Source: Bradyrhizobium sp.
GTDB taxonomy: Bacteria; Pseudomonadota; Alphaproteobacteria; Rhizobiales; Xanthobacteraceae
Length of the DNA: 9,259 nucleotides
Reading direction: 5' to 3'
NCBI GenBank assembly: GCA_025960445.1
Contig: JAICIT010000059.1
Location: 1 to 9,259 of the forward strand
The notes under the pieces were generated by a model. That model saw only the letters and a list, made by a program, of their open reading frames with translations, had not been told where the DNA came from and did not search any database. The translations under genes were made by a program, and so were the position numbers. Shown one piece after another: positions 6,632 to 9,259 of this stretch (positions are counted from its first letter, which is position 1; every line of letters begins with the position of its first letter).

Positions 6632-7765
6632 ATGGCTGCCGTGACCGATACCGTGACCCACTCCGAAACCGGCGCTTCAACACAGCCCGCGAGCGGACCG
6701 CTTACCGGCGTTCGCATTGTCGAATTTGCCGGCATCGGCCCAGGTCCCTTTGCTTCCATGCTGCTCGCGGACATGGGCGCGGAAGTGCTGACGCTCGATC
6801 GGGTCGGCGCCAGGAAAAATCTCAAATCCGTCGCTGGACGCGGGCGCAAGGTCGTCGAACTCGATCTCAAGGACAAGGCTTCGATCGCGCAGGTACTTGA
6901 TCTGCTTGCTCATGCTGACGCGCTGATCGAAGGCTTTCGCCCCGGCGTCATGGAAAGGCTTGGGCTTGGGCCAGACGTGGTGCAGGCCCGCAATCCGCGG
7001 CTGGTCTATGGCCGCATGACCGGATGGGGTCAGGAGGGTCCGTTGGCGCAGGCCGCCGGCCACGACATCAATTATATCTCGGTGACCGGCGCGCTTGCCG
7101 CGATCGGTACCGAGCAGAAGCCGGTGCCGCCACTCAATCTGGTCGGAGATTTTGGCGGCGGCGCGCTTTACCTGGTGGTCGGCGTGCTTGCTGCTCTTCT
7201 GGAATCAAAAAAATCCGGCAAGGGCCAGGTGGTGGATGCGGCGATGTGCGACGGCGCCGCGTCGCTGATGTCGATGTTTTTCGATATGACTGCCATGGGC
7301 CGCTGGATCGAAGGCCGCGAAAGCAATTTCCTGGATGGCGGCGCGCATTTCTACGGCGTCTATGAATGCGCCTGCGGCAACTTCGTCTCGATCGGTTCGA
7401 TCGAACCGCAGTTCTATGCCTTGCTGCGTCAGCACGCAGGGCTGACCGATACCAGCTTCGATGCCCAGATGGATCGCAAGGCTTGGCCAGAACTGAAGCA
7501 AAAACTGGTCCAGGTCTTCAAGACCAAGACCCGCGAGGAGTGGTGCAAGATCATGGAAGGCACCGACGTCTGCTTTGCGCCGGTTCTGACCATGGCGGAG
7601 GCGCCGCGGCATCCGCATATGGCGGCGCGGAATATTTTTGTCAGCCGCCACGGCGTCACTCAGCCAGCGCCGGCGCCGCGCTTTTCTCGCACGCCATCAG
7701 CCATTCGCGAGCCTGCCAGCGCTGATATCGTTGAAGTGACGGCGGCCTGGAAGGGACAGGCGTAA
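6632..7765 (+). CDS. Alpha-methylacyl-CoA racemase-like protein (CaiB/BaiF CoA-transferase family III)
   Basis: Member of the family III CoA-transferase fold; 377 residues, close to the family norm. After a polar 24-residue leader the conserved start GVRIVEFAGIGPGPFASMLL appears at 26-45, then LIEGFRPGVMERLGLGP (98-114), GRMTGWGQEGPLAQAAGHDINY (127-148) and PLNLVGDFGGG (167-177). H144, D173 and E258 fall where the His, Asp and Glu of Mycobacterium alpha-methylacyl-CoA racemase lie (family knowledge recalled, not aligned by program), so epimerisation of a 2-methylacyl-CoA thioester is favoured over CoA transfer, which uses an Asp nucleophile. Such enzymes act in breakdown of branched chains such as methyl-branched fatty acids, terpenoids and sterol side chains. 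The ATG at 6632 follows AGGAACG and lies nine bases after the monooxygenase stop. Annotation pipelines may label it simply 'CoA transferase'. Confidence 0.88.
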   Translation: MAAVTDTVTHSETGASTQPASGPLTGVRIVEFAGIGPGPFASMLLADMGAEVLTLDRVGARKNLKSVAGRGRKVVELDLKDKASIAQVLDLLAHADALIEGFRPGVMERLGLGPDVVQARNPRLVYGRMTGWGQEGPLAQAAGHDINYISVTGALAAIGTEQKPVPPLNLVGDFGGGALYLVVGVLAALLESKKSGKGQVVDAAMCDGAASLMSMFFDMTAMGRWIEGRESNFLDGGAHFYGVYECACGNFVSIGSIEPQFYALLRQHAGLTDTSFDAQMDRKAWPELKQKLVQVFKTKTREEWCKIMEGTDVCFAPVLTMAEAPRHPHMAARNIFVSRHGVTQPAPAPRFSRTPSAIREPASADIVEVTAAWKGQA

Positions 7766-7973
7766 CCATCAGCCGCGTTTCCTTGGATAGATGCACCGGG
7801 CTTGTGGGGATCGCGGCGAGCGGCCAACAGAGGTAACAGCCCGCGGCCGAAATGGAGGGTTATTCGTCGTTCGCATCTGCCGCCGGATTTGCGATGATCG
7901 CGGCGCGTCAGGCTTGGGGCGCGTTGCTTCCGGCGAACCGAACGTACTCTGCTGCAAAAGTGATGGGATCAGA

Positions 7974-8285
7974 ATGGCGCTCCAGCTTCGACCGAACTGC
8001 GAGTATTGCGACCGGGATCTTCCACCGGATTCGGCCGAAGCGCGGATTTGCAGTTACGAGTGCACGTTTTGCGCGGATTGCGTCGAGAGCAAACTGCATA
8101 ATGTGTGCCCCAACTGCGGTGGCGGCTTCACCATGCGGCCAATCCGACCGGCACAGGAGTGGCGGCCCGGGCTGTCCATCGAGAAACGTCCGCCCTCCGA
8201 TAAGCGCGTGCATCTGTCGTACAGCCTCGACGACATCGCCGCACATTCGGCGCGGATCAGGACTATCGCACCAGAGAAACGTTGA
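7974..8285 (+). CDS. Small DUF1272-type cysteine-rich (putative zinc-binding) protein
   Basis: Small protein of 103 residues with no established function. The N-terminal 60 residues carry eight cysteines in metal-site spacing: C9/C12 (CEYC), C26/C30/C33/C36 (CSYECTFCADC) and C45/C48 (CPNC), followed by GGGFTMRPIRPA. This pattern, with the DRDLPPDS segment, matches DUF1272 as I recall it. Two zinc sites are a reasonable inference. The last 40 residues (about 62-103) are hydrophilic and include RPPSDKRVHLSYSLDD. The frame is open further upstream to an ATG at 7791, but that extension does not look like protein and DUF1272 proteins begin MALQLRPNC, so the ATG at 7974 is chosen even though its ribosome site (TGGGA) is weak. 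The gene lies 208 bases after the racemase gene and converges on fumarylacetoacetase. Confidence 0.8.
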   Translation: MALQLRPNCEYCDRDLPPDSAEARICSYECTFCADCVESKLHNVCPNCGGGFTMRPIRPAQEWRPGLSIEKRPPSDKRVHLSYSLDDIAAHSARIRTIAPEKR

Positions 8286-8318
8286 TCTTGCCGCTATGAT
8301 CATCCCGCCGGCAAGATC
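8284..8318. terminator. Perfect 10-bp inverted repeat shared by two convergent gene ends; candidate bidirectional terminator
   Basis: GATCTTGCCG (8284-8293) and CGGCAAGATC (8309-8318) are exact inverse complements around a 15-base loop. The left arm overlaps the stop of the DUF1272 gene, and the right arm lies in the last codons (TILPA) of fumarylacetoacetase read from the other strand. The symmetry lets it work for both transcripts. Neither side has a strong U-run (minus strand continues AACGTTTCTCT), so it may be Rho-assisted or only slow polymerase. Confidence 0.5.
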
Positions 8319-9259
8319 GTACCCTCGACCTCGCCGAACCCGACGCGATAACCGTCGGCCTCGCACCAGCCATGAAATGCCAAGCAATCGCCGTCTTCGA
8401 GAAAGCTCCGCTTGATGTCACCTGCGAGCTCCAGTGGCTCGGTGCCGTTCCACGAGAGTTCGAGCAGGCTGCCCCGCTGATGCTTGTCCGGGCCGCTGAT
8501 GGTACCGCTGCCCAAGAGGTCCCCGATATTCATGGCGCAGCCGGATGAAGCGTGATGCACCAGTTGCTGCACTGACGACCAGTACATGTACTTGAAATTG
8601 GTGCGGCAAATACGCACCGCCTGATTCATCTGCGCCGCGCGTAGCGTCACATCGAGATGCAGATCGTAGTTGTTCGGCTGCACCTGCCGCAGGTACGGCA
8701 ACGGCGTCGGCTCCTGCACCGGCCCATGAAGGCGGAAGGCTTGCAGCGCCTCGCGTGTGACCACCCATGGACTGATCGAGGTCGCAAACGCCTTCGCTTG
8801 AAATGGCCCGAGGGGCACATACTCCCACTGCTGGATGTCGCGCGCGCTCCAATCGTTCAGCAGCACAAAGCCGAAGATCATCTCTTCGGCCTGCCCCTCG
8901 GTTAGCATTTCACCCATCGCCGATGGCTGACCGATCACCACTCCCATTTCCAATTCAAAATCGAGCCGCTTGCAGGGACCGAAGCTTGGCAGCTTCGCAT
9001 CCGGTGATTTGAGCTGACCGCGCGGCCGACGAATTTTGGTCCCTGAGACCACCACGGTGGATGCGCGGCCGTTATATCCGATCGGCATGTGCAGCCAGTT
9101 TGGCTGCAGCGCATTGTCCTTGCCCCGGAACATGACGCCGACATTGGTGGCGTGCTCTTTTGACGAGTAGAAATCGGTGTATCCGGCAACTCGGATCGGC
9201 AAATGAAGCCTGGCCTGAGCCATCGGAACCAGCGCACGATTGCGCAAAGGCCCGTCGTC
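8300..9259 (-). CDS. fahA: Fumarylacetoacetase, C-terminal 319 residues (5' end outside window)
   Basis: Cytoplasmic hydrolase that splits 4-fumarylacetoacetate into fumarate and acetoacetate, the last step of tyrosine/homogentisate catabolism. The frame runs from the right edge to a TGA at 8302-8300. An in-frame TTG at 9247 is internal, because coding continues upstream as DDGP to the edge. Key motifs are YTDFYSSKEHATNVG, PNWLHMPIGYNGRAS, DFELEM, NDWSARDIQQWEYVPLGPF and LLELSW. With residue 1 at the edge, D29, Y31, H36, R45, E102, E104, D136, Q143, Y147, K156, T160 and E267 sit at a constant offset of 97 from the human FAH metal, catalytic and substrate-binding residues (numbers recalled), so nothing is missing in this part and about 97 residues lie beyond the window. 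The C-terminus ends as expected (GFGEVEGTILPAG). It converges on the DUF1272 gene with 14 bases between stops. Confidence 0.96.
   Translation of the reverse strand, partial: DDGPLRNRALVPMAQARLHLPIRVAGYTDFYSSKEHATNVGVMFRGKDNALQPNWLHMPIGYNGRASTVVVSGTKIRRPRGQLKSPDAKLPSFGPCKRLDFELEMGVVIGQPSAMGEMLTEGQAEEMIFGFVLLNDWSARDIQQWEYVPLGPFQAKAFATSISPWVVTREALQAFRLHGPVQEPTPLPYLRQVQPNNYDLHLDVTLRAAQMNQAVRICRTNFKYMYWSSVQQLVHHASSGCAMNIGDLLGSGTISGPDKHQRGSLLELSWNGTEPLELAGDIKRSFLEDGDCLAFHGWCEADGYRVGFGEVEGTILPAG

Noticed and set aside
6319..6900. 193-codon plus-strand frame spanning the monooxygenase-racemase junction
   Set aside because: It is Arg-rich and out of frame with two well-supported genes.
7791..7973. 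Upstream in-frame extension of the DUF1272 gene to an ATG at 7791
   Set aside because: The extra 61 residues look like translated non-coding DNA and family members start at MALQLRPNC.

Overview
The window looks like a chromosomal segment of a GC-rich alphaproteobacterium, most likely Bradyrhizobium or a close Nitrobacteraceae relative (Rhodopseudomonas, Afipia). This rests on the strong third-position GC bias, the protein families present and resemblance recalled from memory; no search was run. There are no insertion sequences, RNA genes, CRISPR arrays or phage genes. Most of the window is ordinary, densely packed metabolic DNA.

Layout: (1) 1-984, minus: the N-terminal part of a chemoreceptor (TM1, a large helical periplasmic sensor domain, TM2), cut by the left edge before its HAMP and signalling domains. 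(2) 985-1352: a 368-base divergent control region with a plausible promoter for the genes to its right. (3) 1353-5172, plus: three genes for the small [2Fe-2S], large molybdopterin and medium FAD subunits of a xanthine-oxidase-family molybdenum hydroxylase. The S-L-M order and the AYRGAGR active-site loop mark it as the 'form II CO dehydrogenase' (BMS-type) class, so its natural substrate is uncertain and probably not CO. (4) 5309-7765, plus: a two-gene unit, a luciferase-like flavin monooxygenase with a long charged C-terminal tail followed nine bases later by an alpha-methylacyl-CoA racemase/CaiB-family protein. (5) 7974-8285, plus: a small eight-cysteine DUF1272 protein. (6) 8300-9259, minus: the C-terminal three quarters of fumarylacetoacetase, the last enzyme of tyrosine/homogentisate breakdown, running off the right edge.

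How they may fit together: the molybdenum hydroxylase, the flavin monooxygenase and the acyl-CoA racemase are all types of enzyme used in oxidative catabolism of organic substrates, and a chemoreceptor is read divergently from the hydroxylase. A substrate-uptake-and-oxidation locus with linked chemotaxis is an attractive but unproven reading. The DUF1272 gene and fumarylacetoacetase converge, with only 14 bases between their stops, and share a perfect 10-bp inverted repeat that could terminate both.

I found no clear evidence of a wholly new system. The least explained items are the substrate of the form II hydroxylase, the monooxygenase tail and the DUF1272 protein.
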